From: Tachypleus tridentatus
Lineage: Eukaryota; Arthropoda; Merostomata; Xiphosura; Limulidae
Direction: 5' to 3'
Length of the DNA: 64,000 nucleotides
NCBI RefSeq assembly: GCF_004210375.1
Contig: NW_027467782.1
Span: 26,391,276-26,455,275 of the forward strand
Numbering within the stretch: position 1 is the stretch's first letter; each line of letters starts with the position of its first letter. Shown here in pieces: positions 1 through 11,851 of the stretch. Position numbers and translations under genes: made by a program. A model generated the notes under the pieces. That model made no database searches. It worked only from the letters and a program-made list of their open reading frames with translations, and had not been told where the DNA came from.

Positions 1-199
1 ACACACACACACTGACCTGAAGACGAAAGGCCAAAGACTCTCAAAGCGTCGTCCTCTACACTTGTCTCCACAACAGGCAGTTATTGTCCATTCTACAAAG
101 TTTCATCACTTCTTCTTTGAAGAAGTTTCTCGACATCACTGAAAGTTTCATCAAGAAACAGATGTACAATTTATGAAGAAAATATGTTGAATATCAGGA

Positions 200-1093
200 A
201 TCGTCAAACAATGGTTCACAAAGCTTCAATCAAGAGAATTTGATCTCACCAATTCCATACATTCTAAACGGCCAAGATCAATCAATAAAGATACCCTGTA
301 AGTCATAGTTGAAGCAAATTCAAAACTGACCATGCAAGAAATGGCTCAACAGATCCATTCAACAATCATTACCCACCTACAAAAGCTTGGAAAAGTTTTA
401 AACTTGGATAATGGGTTCCATATTATTTGATGAATAATCAAAGTGCTCAGAGGGTCACCATTTGTTCATCTTTGAGAACAAGAGATGATAGTGAACCATT
501 TATAGAAAGAATTATTAGTGGTAAGGAAAGCAGATTTTTTATGAGCACAATCAACATTAGAGACAATGGTTGAACTTCTGTCAGACACCTATTCTAACAC
601 TGAAAAGTGGTTTACACCCAAAAAAGGTTTTGCTTTGTATTTGGTGGAATCTGGGAGGTGTAATCTATTATGAAGTTTTGGATCCAAATGAAACAATCAT
701 GACTGAAAAATAGTGTCGTCAGTCGGAGAGCTTACACCAAGTACCGATAAGAAAAGAGCTGCATTATTCAATCAAAAATGTGTAATAATTTTCCATGAAA
801 ATGCAACATCATACACTGAAAAAATTATGAAAAAAAACTTCAGGCCTTGAAATAGGAAGTTGTGCCTCATCCATCCTATTTGCCAAATCTTACTCCATCT
901 GATTACCATCTTTTCAGATCCTTGCAATATTACCTAGGTGGAAAAAGGTATGCAAATAAGGAGGAACTCAAATCTGACTTAAGACTGTGTTTTTGAATCC
1001 AAATCAAAATAATTTTATTCACAAGGAATCCATAACTTACTCAAAAGATGGAGTTATGTCATAGAAAGTGAGGGCAAACATTATCGTGATTAA
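200..1093 (+). pseudogene. Degraded mariner-family transposase
   Basis: Conceptual translation with several frame changes gives the order expected of a mariner (DD34D) transposase. An N-terminal helix-turn-helix stretch comes first (VKQWFTKLQSREFDL near 220-265), then MQEMAQQIHSTIITHLQKLG near 330-395. A central WW-containing core follows near 630-690 (tryptophans before GVIYYEVLDPNET). Then comes FHENA near 791-806, where functional elements have HDNARPH, then a PNLTPSDYHLFRSLQYYLG block near 885-945 and a C-terminal GIHNLLKRWSYVIESEGKHY block ending at TAA 1091-1093. Many stops and the loss of the HDN aspartate make it non-functional. No convincing terminal repeats were found. The element is older than the mariner at 23.9 kb and differs from it in sequence. 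Confidence 0.8.
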
Positions 1094-1099
1094 ATTTGT

Positions 1100-2530
1100 A
1101 ATTGAAGACTAATTTGTGTTCAGTTTATTAAAGTATTAAAAAAAATACGATATTTCCTTTCCAGTCTGATATTTACAGGATAACTAATGTTCATTATTTA
1201 TGTTTTTCTCTAAAATCACAAAGAAAACATAATTTTAAAGCTGTAAAAGTTATGCCTAACACACAACCTTTTGTTACAAATGTTCAGTGATTTCAAATTA
1301 GGCTTAACAGTTAAACTTTTTCTATGCTCACTTATGCAGTGTTGTAATTTTGTAGCTAATGCCTTACAGAAGTCTTTAACTAACTTGTAAGAGGTTTTAA
1401 AGAAAATACTGTAGCTCAAAATGTAAAGTTAAAATTGAAGTATTAGCGAGATGAAGCTACAGACTTTGATAACACTGAGATCAAAAGATTTAATAATATA
1501 TGTATTTCTAAAGATGTGATGTAACAGTTTGCATAATATTCAAAAATATATCATATATAGAAGGCAGTTAACAGAGTAGATAGTTTCTCAAGAAAAATGT
1601 GAACTGGCCAGTGTTTTAGCTTTATCAGTAATTTTTTACAAGTTGATTAATGTTAATTAACATCACTTGCAACATTAGCTTATACAAAACTTTTGGCAAC
1701 ACAAGTGCTTAAGTTTGTTGTAGTTTTAAACAAGGAAATAATGTAAGGAAGGTATAAAAGAATTATGTTATAACAAGATATTTTCATTGAAACCAAAGAT
1801 GTTAACCTCTAAATACATTCTAATTTATTTATCATTTATCATTCTCATAATTACACTTCAACTCTCTTCTTTGCAAGTTATGAAAATGCTCCTTTTAGAG
1901 AATAAATTATGCAATTAATATAAAATGAAACAATGCTAATAGGTAAAATAATATAAGAATTAAATGCAGTAGAAAAAGCTAGAATAAGCCATTTTTCTTA
2001 GAATTTTTTAAAATTCATAAAAGCATAAATTTTGTGCTAATTTTAATGATTAAAGTTGATGCTAAAATTCAATTAAGTTGCATAAGCTGTATAAATACTT
2101 TACATATTAAGACCAGGTATTTAAAAACATTATCTTTTAATAATTAATAAATTTATACTTTAAAAAAGTACCTTTTGGTAGGGATCTAAAACCTAATGCA
2201 ATTATCAAAGTTGTCATATGTAGGGTATTGGGCATTTTTTTATTTTTTAAATGTACTTAGTTCATTTTTCTTAATAATGTCAAATCATGTACAATACCTT
2301 TGAGAACTTATTAAGGATATATCAGCCTTGGAATGAATGTACAAACTATCACTCTAACTTCTGATTGATAAGGTTCTAGTATACAATGACCAATAACACA
2401 AAAAAAATGATGCACAACATTATGATATTTCTGAAATCATTGTAATAAATTTCACAAGAACTTCTTAAAAACATTTTTGTATACCTTTATAATGCTAATA
2501 ATTTCAAAAATAAACAATTAAGGTTGATCA
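1100..2530. other. AT-rich non-coding stretch
   Basis: No coding similarity or repeat structure was recognised. The short open frame on the minus strand at 1216-1419 is unlike any family known to me and is probably chance. Confidence 0.5.
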
Positions 2531-2535
2531 CCTAC

Positions 2536-2636
2536 TGGGCAATCCCCATCAGGATAATTGTGTGGCATGTACAAAGTGAAACGAAATACTCCTCCTTGGT
2601 AATGCCCTTGCCAGATGAACAGCACTCCAAACCATT
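2536..2636 (-). CDS. AKTIP/Fused-toes-like UBC-domain exon
   Basis: This 101-nt exon encodes [15 protein letters not shown] and then [18 protein letters not shown], the signature of the E2-like UBC fold of AKTIP (FTS), which acts with Hook proteins in vesicle and dynein transport. AKTIP family members lack the catalytic cysteine of true ubiquitin conjugases. The acceptor is TTAATAG and the donor is CCCA|GTAGGT. The exon starts with two bases that complete the codon left open by the exon at 6139-6203, giving an uninterrupted L-K-W-F junction. Two substitutions look unusual: W in the IWQG position, which is normally basic, and H in PHNYPDG, normally D. The following exon, expected to continue with a LVFDIPVFHP-like sequence, was not found below 2536; it may lie outside the window or be lost. 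Confidence 0.75.
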
Positions 2637-2639
2637 CTA

Positions 2640-3560
2640 TTAACACGTTTAAGTAAATAAGGCTTAAAATATATACACATACAATGAAAATAAACTGAGA
2701 ACAAAACAATCTGGAAAATACATTTTCATTTAACAAAAGAGAGTATCAATCTAATACATAACTCACTATATACATTTAGAAGTTTTGAGGTCAAATTTTT
2801 TACAGCACCTTAATTTTGCTTCATAAATCTGTTATCTTTATCTTTCTGTAAACATTACTTGTTATTTGGACTTGTTTACTATAGTTTTGGAAAAACCTTT
2901 TAATAATGTGCTATGAAATAAGATTATCTTAGAAAATCTCATCAGTATGGATTGGGAAAAATAATTAATTAAATGGAAGAAAGCATATGGTTAGTACTAA
3001 AGTTCCATCAAACTGGATCCTTGTTACTAGCGGAAAGCCTCAATCCCCAGCATTTGGGCCTCTGTTTTTTAACTATTTGTATTAATGGTATTAATAGAGT
3101 TACTATTGGTACATTAATAAAGTTTGCTGCTTACATTAAATTCTTTGGTATTTCTAGCCATATTAAGAATGTTGAGGTAAGTACAGTACCACAGAATGAC
3201 AAAGTTCTGTACTTGCTTTCTCTTGGAGAATAAAAGAGGGAGAGAGATAAAGGGAATCTGGATAGTGACAAACCTTTTCATAATGACACTTTTTAAACTC
3301 CTATCTGCATATCACTAGGCTACATTCAAAATTTAAGCAACTTTACAATCATATTGTGAAGAAATTATCATCAAGTGTGTTAGTGTTTGATGTTTTACAT
3401 AATTTTAGTTTTGTTTCTTTATTTCAAAAGAAATATTGAAAGGAATAATGAAACTTCTTACTTTTGTATTATGTGACAAACTATGAGCAATGCTAAATGT
3501 GGCAAAGTATAGTTTGAAGCATAAATAGGTAGTCATGTGTCTGCAAGTCTAGACAGTAAT
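2640..3560. other. Intronic or intergenic AT-rich sequence
   Basis: This lies between AKTIP-like exons on the minus strand. The open frame at 2973-3233 (plus) has no recognisable motif. Nothing else is supported. Confidence 0.4.
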
Positions 3561-3565
3561 TTAGT

Positions 3566-3770
3566 TTGTGTACTCATTTGAAAAGTATGTTTCAAAGATA
3601 AAATACAGACTAAATTTTGTCTACCTCTCACAGGTGCAAGCCCCATCTTCCACAGTTCACCTGTTTAGTTGATGTGCTCTTTTGAAAAGTATGTTTCAAA
3701 GATGAAACACAGACAACATTCTGTCAAGCCCTGACAGGTGCAACTCCCACCTTACACAGTTAACTTTTAG
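3566..3770. repeat. Two-copy tandem duplication, about 104 bp
   Basis: The string GAAAAGTATGTTTCAAAGAT occurs at 3580 and again at 3684. It is followed in both copies by similar sequence ending in a CTGTCAAG/CTCTCACAGGTGCAA-type stretch. The copies have diverged visibly, so this is an old duplication. Confidence 0.8.
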
Positions 3771-4399
3771 AAGTTAAACATACTTTTAACATGTACATGT
3801 TTACAACTGTTAGAAACAATTAATCTCAAACTATAACAACAGTTATTTGAAATTAGCACCAAACTGTTGTCCTCAAGTAAATGTAACTGTTTATACTAGT
3901 ATTGGTTACTTTGTTCACAGCAGCACTTCATTTGTTTCTTACATAAATGTTATAGAGAGACACTTAAGTTGTATGTACATTTTTTATATTTTAGTTAATT
4001 ATGTATTCTGTTTTAAAATTCACATTTGAAAGGTTTAATAACTGCTACAAAATAACCAAACTTTGCCCTTGCTCTACATGTCTTACAGTACAAAATAGTG
4101 TATTAAATTATTTTTGTCAAAAATAAAGGAATCTCTGCTGTTCATACCATTCTATTGCCTGCTGATTCCTGTTGACATGTGATGTATATAATCAACAGTA
4201 AGGAACAGGAAAGGAAAATGAAACATTTAAATTGAACTATAACTGAAAACAGATATGAAATTATATATATGATCCAAGGAAGATATTTTGAGATGAATTA
4301 TTCAACAGAGTTAAAATGAAAAAACACATTTCTATTTCTTAATTTTAAGCATTTCATTGAACTATAAATGAATTATAATTTAAAACTTAAAATATTCTT

Positions 4400-5400
4400 A
4401 AATCAAAAAAGTATTTCCAATAGTACTTACCCTCTACTTACATTTACAACTATTACTCAACTGCCAGGATAACACTGGCTCTCAATGGAGAGGAAGAGAG
4501 GGAGGAGTGTGTGAGAGGGGTAAGTGTTAGTGGAAATACATTCCTAATTTAACAAAATGTTAATTTCAAAAAATACTCACCCCCCTCTTACACTTATAGT
4601 TAAAATCCCACATTGATAAAGTGAAGGGACTGATGAAAGCATCATCTGTATAGATCATAACTGAGTCAATGGATAATTCACACCCTAGTGCACTACATTC
4701 AGAATAGACATGTTCTTCATATATGGGTGGAAATGTTACCTAATTTATCAAGACTACAAGCCAGACCCAAAGAAAGTAGCCAAGATTTCTCCACTCTAAG
4801 TTGGAATTAAAAAGCCATATTCCTTATATCTCACACTGTTGGTTAGGACAAGCAGACTGTGAACTACATATATAGATATGCTCCCTCCCTTTACCATCTC
4901 ATAGAGATATGTTATGATATCATCAACAGTGGACTACAGAAAGAATTTCATCATCTTTGTTGACACATCAAAATCTATGATGAAGCCACCAGAAACAAAA
5001 CAGTAGACAAAAGGCATGTGGAATATTTAAATATGGTAAGTGGAGATTTGAGGAATCTTTCCCTAACTTTCTCATCATATTGAGGACATTCCTTTTCACT
5101 AAGTGTGTGAGCAATACAACATATAAATAGCTTTTCCAAACTGAAATTAAGACTTACTTGAGATCCACAATAAGTCAATTAATGCTCAATAACCTAGCCA
5201 TCCTCTCCATCAAACATGAACTAGCTAATCCAATTAAATCCAAAGCTGTGATAGAGAAGTCTGGCTCATTAAAGGCTAGGAAGATGTGATCCATCTCATC
5301 AGAACAACAACTGGATGCTTGGCAGGACAAGTGTGACTGTTCAACTGCAAATATCTTATATCAGATTTGTAATAAAGTTATTTCATTAGGCTTGGTGTTT
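4400..5400 (+). mobile_element. DIRS-like element 5' region (degraded)
   Basis: The start contains an inverted pair: GTATTTCCAATAGTACTTAC at 4410-4430 and its near reverse complement around 4520-4545. Downstream sequence resembles that after 7090, for example the pair CACTACATTCAGAATAGACATG here and CACTACATCCAGAACAGATATG there, each followed by TTCTTCA. Near 5250-5350 a plus-strand reading (VIEKSGSLKAR, then EQQLDAWQDKCDCSTANI) resembles an open frame interrupted by a stop and could be a gag-like remnant. The DIRS assignment is inferred from the shared terminal sequence with copies that carry DIRS domains. Confidence 0.4.
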
Positions 5401-5530
5401 AATTTAGTACACAAGTCCTCAGCAATGGCACTCTGAAATCTTGCCCAGACTGATATTTTCCTTCACTTCCACTGGGTAGGAATATCTTCAGTAAAAGGAC
5501 TCTTATTTTTCTGATACAGCAACTGGCCTT

Positions 5531-5617
5531 TGGAATGGATTGTTTTCAGATGTAATAGATGTAGTAACTTTAATGGAGTTTAAGAAAAGACTTGGCAAGT
5601 ATTTTAAAAACTTGTAG
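5531..5617 (+). pseudogene. CR1-like retrotransposon, 3' end of ORF2
   Basis: The frame reads WNGLFSDVIDVV and then TLMEFKKRLGKYFKNL before TAG at 5615-5617. This matches the well-known C-terminus of CR1/L2 reverse transcriptase proteins (LWNxLPxxVVxAxSxxxFKxxLDxxW). Only this tail is clear; upstream sequence is too degraded to read. Confidence 0.65.
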
Positions 5618-5619
5618 TT

Positions 5620-6130
5620 TCACCTAAAATTACTTTAATGGATGGGATAGCCTGAAAGAGCTGACAGGTCCCTTGCTGTCCTTAAATTTTATGTAAATGT
5701 AACAAATTAAATGTTCTTTGTTTTCAATACAATAATGCAGAATTCTATTCATTTTCATGGAAATAAATACATGTACAATTTTATAATTAAAATGTAAGAT
5801 AAGCCCAAAAGATACTTTCATTATAAGTTTTATTTTTGTGAACAACTAAGTATACAAACTAACATTGTTTAACTGTAGCTATGCTACAAATACTCACTGA
5901 TTCTCACAAAACTAACCATGGGTAAAGCAATGACATATTTTATAAAGCTTTTCTATTTCTGTAACAGCTTTGAACTAGTATTTCATTTTTTGTAGTAACT
6001 TCTGAAATAAATAGTGATAATTTTATCACAATAAACTCAAACAAATCTGCTCAAACACCACAATTTCCTATGTTAAAAATGATATACTACATTTGTATTA
6101 AAGTAAAAGTGATGTTTAAAATACAGAGGC
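5620..6130. other. Intronic AT-rich sequence
   Basis: Nothing recognisable. The open frame on the minus strand (5630-5845) shows no motif. Confidence 0.4.
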
Positions 6131-6138
6131 TAACTTAC

Positions 6139-6203
6139 TCAGTGGTGAACCAGCTGATGGAACAACATATACCCCAGGTAACCTTCGTCTCTGAAGCATC
6201 ACA
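6139..6203 (-). CDS. AKTIP/Fused-toes-like exon preceding the UBC core
   Basis: This 65-nt exon encodes VMLQRRRLPGVYVVPSAGSPL, corresponding to the segment just before the UBC core in AKTIP, where family members carry a conserved LPGVYV-x-PS motif. The acceptor is TTCTTACAG and the donor is CTGA|GTAAGT. The last base joins the first two bases of the exon at 2536-2636 to form a lysine codon, so the two exons confirm each other. Both are on the minus strand, 3.5 kb apart. The exon is intact. Confidence 0.8.
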
Positions 6204-6789
6204 CTGTAAGAAAAGGGAAAAGTTACATTAATATTATTGCATTACCACTTGAATAATATTTTTAATATAATTTGGTTGAATTATTTTGAAATGTGCATAA
6301 TCTCTTGAAATTCAACCACTTTATGTCTTTCAGGTGTGCATATGTATATAGCCACTGTACCTGTTCATTAAATGAATGAAACAAAAACTCGTATCTACCA
6401 AAAGATTGAAAATTGTGCCTTATTTTTCTTTCTTAAACATAATAACATTAAAAATGCAATAACAATATGTAACAGTACCAATACTGAAAAGAAAGATACC
6501 ATTTATAAAAATTATATCAGTGGTGACATGGTCATTCTAATGCTGAAGGATACTCAACATTGATAGTTTTTCCAAATTTAGAAAAGGGGACTAACCCTCT
6601 CCCATGACCTTCCTCAAGTCACTGTGCTAAGTTTGGTGCTGACTGATCAAAAAATATGGAAATCTAAAAGGAATAGATACACATGCATATTGACATTTAC
6701 TGATATATGTTATATAGAACATTCTTTATAGGACATACAGAAGTTCTTTACTTAGTAAATAAAATTAATGAGTAAGTGGTTTGAAAGAT

Positions 6790-7095
6790 GACATTTTCCT
6801 AAGCTGAAAATGTATTTCTAATAATACCTCCTCTGATAATATCCATATTTCTCAGTCTCCAGCATTTCCACTGTTTGCCCATCTTAGCTTAATATTAAAA
6901 AAATTTGCTCTAGCCTTTTATACCCCACTCAAATGCTTTAGGTGAATTCAAATTTTCAAACTTCTTCTATTTAGGTACAATATATGAACACCTTATTCAA
7001 GACATAAAATGGCTTTTAGTGGGGAGGTAGGATGGAATAGTGTCAGCAGAGGAAAGTGTTATTAAAAATATATTTTCAGTGTAAGAAAATGTTAG
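6790..7095. repeat. Inverted repeat pair, DIRS-like terminal sequence
   Basis: The left arm (about 6790-6835) reads TTTTCCTAAGCTGAAAATG then TATTTCTAATAATACCTCCTC. The right arm (about 7043-7092) is its approximate reverse complement and contains TATTTTCAGTGTAAGAAAATG. Similar sequence in one or the other orientation recurs at 32585-32635, 53829-53862 and 55806-55850, each near DIRS-like coding remnants. It is therefore probably the terminal repeat of that family. Confidence 0.6.
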
Positions 7096-8110
7096 CTTTC
7101 AAAACATACTAAGCATCCACTTATGTATGGCTAAAATTCTACATTGAGGCTGGTGTAGGCATTATCCATACAGAAAACATCTGTACAGAACAAGAGTGTA
7201 CCACAATAAAATTGGTATAAGAGTGGGAGAACTGCACTACATCCAGAACAGATATGTTCTTCACCTGTAACTTTGCTCTGACATCAAAGGTGGAATAGAA
7301 CACGAGTAAGTGTCAGTTGAGATCAGACCTGACCAGACTGCTGAAATTCCACAACTTGGGATTGGAACTAAAAGAGTTGTGGCACCTATGTACCACGTTT
7401 TGATGGTAAAAAAAAATTGGCTACTGATGTACACGTTAGTGGTACATATATAGACACACACACACACACTTAGTTTTGATTGTATTCCAACCTGTAGCCA
7501 GAGTATGATACACTTCACCACACTGGAATCATCATGATGAAAATGTAAACAGTACCTAAATAGACAAACTTTCTCCTCCACTTGAAAAAGTCCAAAAGGC
7601 AACACACTAGGCACAGAATGATGGGATTGTGTACACCATACTCAACCAAAGGAACAGAACTCATCCAGTCTGGAATTATGAACACTCATCCTTACTCCTC
7701 AACCATATGGAGAAGGAGTATTTCACTTGACCCAGAATTATGGAGAAGACGTAGAACCTGCACTCAACCAATGGCCTAGGATGAAACCATTTTGCATTTG
7801 GAATTTTGAGGAGATAGCTGACCTCCTTTCGTGAACATTGTACAAAACCAACACTGATCAAAAAAGAAGAGCCACACAATCCTCAACTGGATAACATCAT
7901 GTCAAACTTCAGCTGAAATTACAAGTAGGCTCAAAAGCAAGAAGGTGTCACTCCTACTAACATCTGGGAAAAACATCCAGAGACCCAAAAAGAAGGGCCC
8001 CAACTTCACCCTCTTCTCAAAGACTGGAGAAACACACTCAAACACCCTAGATGAAAAAAAAACAAAAACGATGTCCATCACCCCAGCAACTCAAAACTGG
8101 GGGGTTCTCA
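7095..8110 (+). mobile_element. DIRS-like element, 5' and internal remnant
   Basis: This follows the inverted repeat. Near 7960-8100 a frame with stops reads about RPKKKGPNFTLFSKTGETHS, or in the next frame KEGPQLHPLLKDWRNTLKHP. That resembles the short G-x-L-x-x-F-x-x-W-x-x segment at the beginning of DIRS reverse transcriptases. It ends abruptly near 8110, where the oppositely oriented non-LTR element begins. The assignment is tentative; the coding match is short. A (CA)n tract lies at about 7455-7470. Confidence 0.35.
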
Positions 8111-8142
8111 AGCTCCTTTAGTAGTCTGGTGAGTAATACGTG

Positions 8143-10230
8143 TCAGAAAATCCTGAGAAACAGTGTTCTGGAAACAGTGCAATAGGCAAACCAATTATAA
8201 ACCATGGAGCTGAGCCTTGAATATAGGACCATAGTCCATGTATAGAAAAGGTACAGCAGTGATAGTGCCAGAGCAGACAGATTTAGCTGCAGTGTCTGCA
8301 AGCTCATTCCCACAAATGGCAACATGGATTGGTATCTAGACAAACTGGATCAAATCAGTTTTGAATATCGGCGAGAACAGGGTATAAACTTACGTGAAAT
8401 TGTTCCAGGGCCAGTAGAGAACTAAGCAAGTGAGTATAAACAGTGCAATTTGAGTACTGCTTATCTTCTATGTGATCCAGGGCAAGAGAAATTTCATACA
8501 GTTCAGCAGTGAACACAGAAGCTGTAGAGGGGATTCTGTGCACAACCACTGAACCACAACAAACTATGGCAGAGCCCACAGAGTCACCTGATTTTGAACC
8601 ATTTGTATAAATAGGAAGGGAAGGATGGTTTGAAAGATGTTCAGCAAATAACAGACAGTATTTCCAATAGGGAGTATCTGCATTTCTCAGATAGGTCACA
8701 TTTGTGGTCTGTAATAAAACATGGGATGGGCTGACTGGTGGGTACAGTAATGCTATCCAAGGACAAGCCCAATTCACTCAACTGCTCTTGGATAACAAGG
8801 CCAAAAGGAGCAATGGCAGATTGCCTGTTTTGAAAAAGCATGGCCCATCAAGGAAAAACAAAAAACACAACCCCAGGTGGGATGCTTTGGTGAGGAATGA
8901 AGTTTCAAAGCACACAGTAGACAGTTGCAAATGGCAGAGGTGCAAAGGACGTTCATGAGACTTTGTGTGTAAGTTCTGAACTGGGAAGTTCAGAAAGCCC
9001 CAATACAAAGCCAAAGTCCCTGTTGATGAACGGGTTCAGCATTTTAAGACCAAGGTCCTGGCAGAGCCATAGATCAGTGATCCATAGTCTAGTTTCATTC
9101 GAATAAGAGAACAATATATCTTAAGCATAGAACATCAATCTGCTCCCAAAATGGTGGAAAAAATGACAAGGAGGATGCTCAGTGCTCTTGTACATTCGAC
9201 CCGTAGTTGCTTGATGTGTGGTATAAAAGTCAGCTTACGGGCAAAGATAAATTCCAAGAACTTTGATTCAGGGACCACAGGTAGCACAACTTCACCGATA
9301 TGGAGTTAGGATCAGGGTGAATACCTCGTTGGTGATAAAAGTGCAAGCAAACAATTGTAGAGACAGAAAAGGTAAAACTGTTTGCTGTGGTCTACTTCAA
9401 TATATGATTAAAGGCAGTCTGTAGCTGCTGCTCAATATAACACATGTTCAATGCTGACATGGGATGTGAAAGTTGTTGACATAGGGCCAGTTTACAACAG
9501 TAAGAGGGAGTTGTTCTGTGATAGCATTAATCTTTATAATGAAAAGTGTGACACTCAAAACACAGCCTTGAGGGACTGCAAGTTCCTGTAGAAAAGGACA
9601 GGAAAGTGCTGAACCCACACAAACTTGGAATCGCCTGCCCATTAAAAATTTTAAAATAAATATGGGCAAATGGTCACGTAACCCATATAAATGGAGGTCT
9701 TGCAAAATACCATTCCTCCATGTTGTATCATAAGTCTTCTCAAGGTCAAAGAATATTGATACAAGATGTCGTTTGAGAAAAACTTCTCTGGTTGAGGGTT
9801 GAAGCGAATCAGGTGGTCCACGGTGGAGCATTGTCATCAAAACCCATGCTGGGTGGGCAAGAACAGGCTGTTTACTTTGAGGAAACAAACAAGATGAGAA
9901 TTAACAATCCTCTCTAAGATTTTGTATAGACAGCTTGTTAAAGCAACTGGATGGTAATTTGAAGGATTCTTAGGATCCTTCTCAGGTTTAGAGTAAGGTA
10001 GGAAAATATCCTAGTGCCAGGCATCAGGAAAAACATTTTCCTGCCAGATCTAGTTAAAAACAATCAGAAGAATAGCAAGAGATGCAGGAGATGAATGGCA
10101 CAGCATTTAAAAGTGTATACCATTAGGTCCGACCAACAAAGGGCCAGTTTGAGTTCCACAAGTGTAAAGGAACGATTATAGTCATAGAGACAATCAGCCT
10201 GAAAGGAAAGAGGTAATTATTCTGCACGAG
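8143..10230 (-). pseudogene. Non-LTR retrotransposon: reverse transcriptase plus RNase H (I/Jockey-type)
   Basis: Read on the minus strand from about 10210 down, a broken frame gives a finger region (SNYHPVALTSCLYKILERIV near 9950-9890) and motif A with FFDLEKTYDTTW at about 9770-9730. Motif B follows, with VPQGCVLSVTLF at about 9580-9545. The YxDD box is mutated to YVNNF near 9500. After a long linker an RNase H domain follows: LPIYTNGSKSG near 8625-8590, where active enzymes have a D in place of N, then VFTAELYEISLALDHIEDK near 8505-8455. The C-terminal HVAICGNELADTAAKS block lies near 8325-8280. The C-terminal zinc-knuckle part seen in the copy at 59-60.6 kb is missing. Both catalytic motifs are changed, so it is dead. 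Confidence 0.85.
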
Positions 10231-10239
10231 TCTAGTACG

Positions 10240-10810
10240 TCAATGAGTTAGTACAAGCCACATAACACTTGAAGGTTCTACAGGACATACCAACAGATCA
10301 GGATTGGGGATGTCATAAAGGTGAGAAATGGCTGGCAAATGGATTGGTAAGAAGGCTCCTCCTTTCCTGATTGCATGAGTCTTGGGAAGAAAAGGCCTAT
10401 CAGGGTAAAGCAGGACAAATGGGCAATGATAACTAGTCCTATGCACATCAATTGCAAACAACACTGACCAACAACAAAAACAGTATTTAAGAGAACGATG
10501 AAGAAAAGAACAAGGAACTAAGGCCTCAAAAGGAGGATGAGACATGAAAAACAACTGTAAAATCCCAATTTGGTAACTTGAAAAGTTTGCTTTAGCTAAA
10601 GAATACAAAAGGATTCTAGCAGACCATATAGAACTGGGGATTCAAAATCCTTCCAATATTTGGAATGCCTAAAAATAGTGGATAAAGATGCCTTATATAA
10701 AGCCATTGTAGACAAAGCAAGACCCTTCTCAAATACCCATGTCATAAAACAGGATATGGTAAATACTTTGGAATGAAGAGGGTTTAAATACCTCTCAATA
10801 CACAACTGAC
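10240..10810 (-). pseudogene. DIRS-like tyrosine recombinase (N-terminal and central part)
   Basis: The minus-strand readings at 10805-10596 and 10608-10240 are in different frames. The first has a SAM-like N-terminal domain with WVFEKGLALSTMALYKASLS. The second has SHPPFEALVPCSFLHRSLKYCF, then PDRPFLPKTHAIRKG and HLYDIPNPDLLVCPV. This order is typical of the tyrosine recombinase encoded by DIRS-type retrotransposons, which integrate through a circular intermediate. A parallel copy is at 30.5-31.2 kb on the plus strand. The C-terminal R-H-R-Y part is missing here; the sequence stops where the non-LTR element starts. Confidence 0.75.
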
Positions 10811-10899
10811 AATAAATATTTCACTTTTGTTGATAAATGATCATGACTGGCCTACAGAGAGATTTAATTAAATACAAAGGAACAGGAACACAATTTCCA

Positions 10900-11610
10900 A
10901 ATTAGAAGATGGAGTTTCCATATGTCTGGGTGGAGAATGTCTGATCAAGGTTGCCTCAGCAAAGACTGAGAATATGAAAGAAATAAAGGTGGACACTCCT
11001 GCAGGTAGTGAAAAGCAGAAATTATGCTTGAGTTGGCCAATATGGTGTAACCAAGAGAACTCAACAGGGAATAGAACAAACCATAGTTAGAACCTGAATA
11101 AACAGCCAAACTGGGAGAAAATGCATACAGATATGAATCTGTCCAGTGCTAAATGAACACATTTACTGCAATGCTTGAGAATAAGGTATTGAAGATCAAA
11201 ACAACTGCAGTGTAGGATTCCAATGATTCACAAAGGCATTCATCATTGGAGATCCAAAATGTGAGCAAATCCACTTATAAACCTTATGATGTAGCATCAG
11301 TCATGCTGGAAAATTCAGTTGGGTTAAGACAAGTGATCTGAAATTAAATTTAACCCCTTTGGAACATGACATACTTAATGACTCATTGGATAAGAATATG
11401 CACAGTACAGAAGGTCCAAGGTATGAAAACAAAGGTCTTGAGAATGTGTACTTCCTCGAAGAGAAATCTGAGATACCACCATGGAATTGTCAGAATGTAT
11501 CATATCAATTTTTCCCTTCAAGGAAAACATGCTTTGAACCATTGCCCAGCGTACTGCATGAAGTTTAAGAACATTGATGTGAAGGATAGATTTATCTTCC
11601 ATCCAAGTAC
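10900..11610 (-). pseudogene. DIRS-like RNase H and connecting region
   Basis: The reading at 11602-11375 gives HINVLKLHAVRWAMVQSM, then MIHSDNSMVVSQISLRGSTH and a DLCFHTLDLLY tail. This is the RNase H arrangement of DIRS elements (IN-x-LEL...SDN-x-T-V-V-x-Y-I-N-x-x-G-G-T). Next comes a spacer containing WALNPRIFDLICSHFGSP and NAFVNHWNPTLQLF at about 11325-11200, equivalent to the conserved W-x-L-x-P-x-x-F...DLFAxxxNxxxxxF block. Order and spacing are consistent with one element continuing from the RT at 11852-12350 into the recombinase at 10805. Confidence 0.8.
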
Positions 11611-11851
11611 CCTGGAGCTCCTAACCTTGAAGATAAGCACACCATACCTAAAAAGATGTCTGAACAAATGGATCTTGGGATGAGGTGGTGGAATAAAAGT
11701 GTTGTTCCGATCCAATCACTATTTCACAAATGACAATGTTGCTCCTATGCAAGGAGACAGCTCATCCAAAGGATCAGGATGCATGATCTACTGATTCCAC
11801 AGTGATTAGTAAAGGGACATCATATGCATTCATCCCAAAGGAAAGATAGGC

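Noticed and set aside
7261..7614. 117-aa minus-strand ORF
   Set aside because: It lies opposite to the DIRS-like 5' region, crosses a (CA)n tract and shows no domain.
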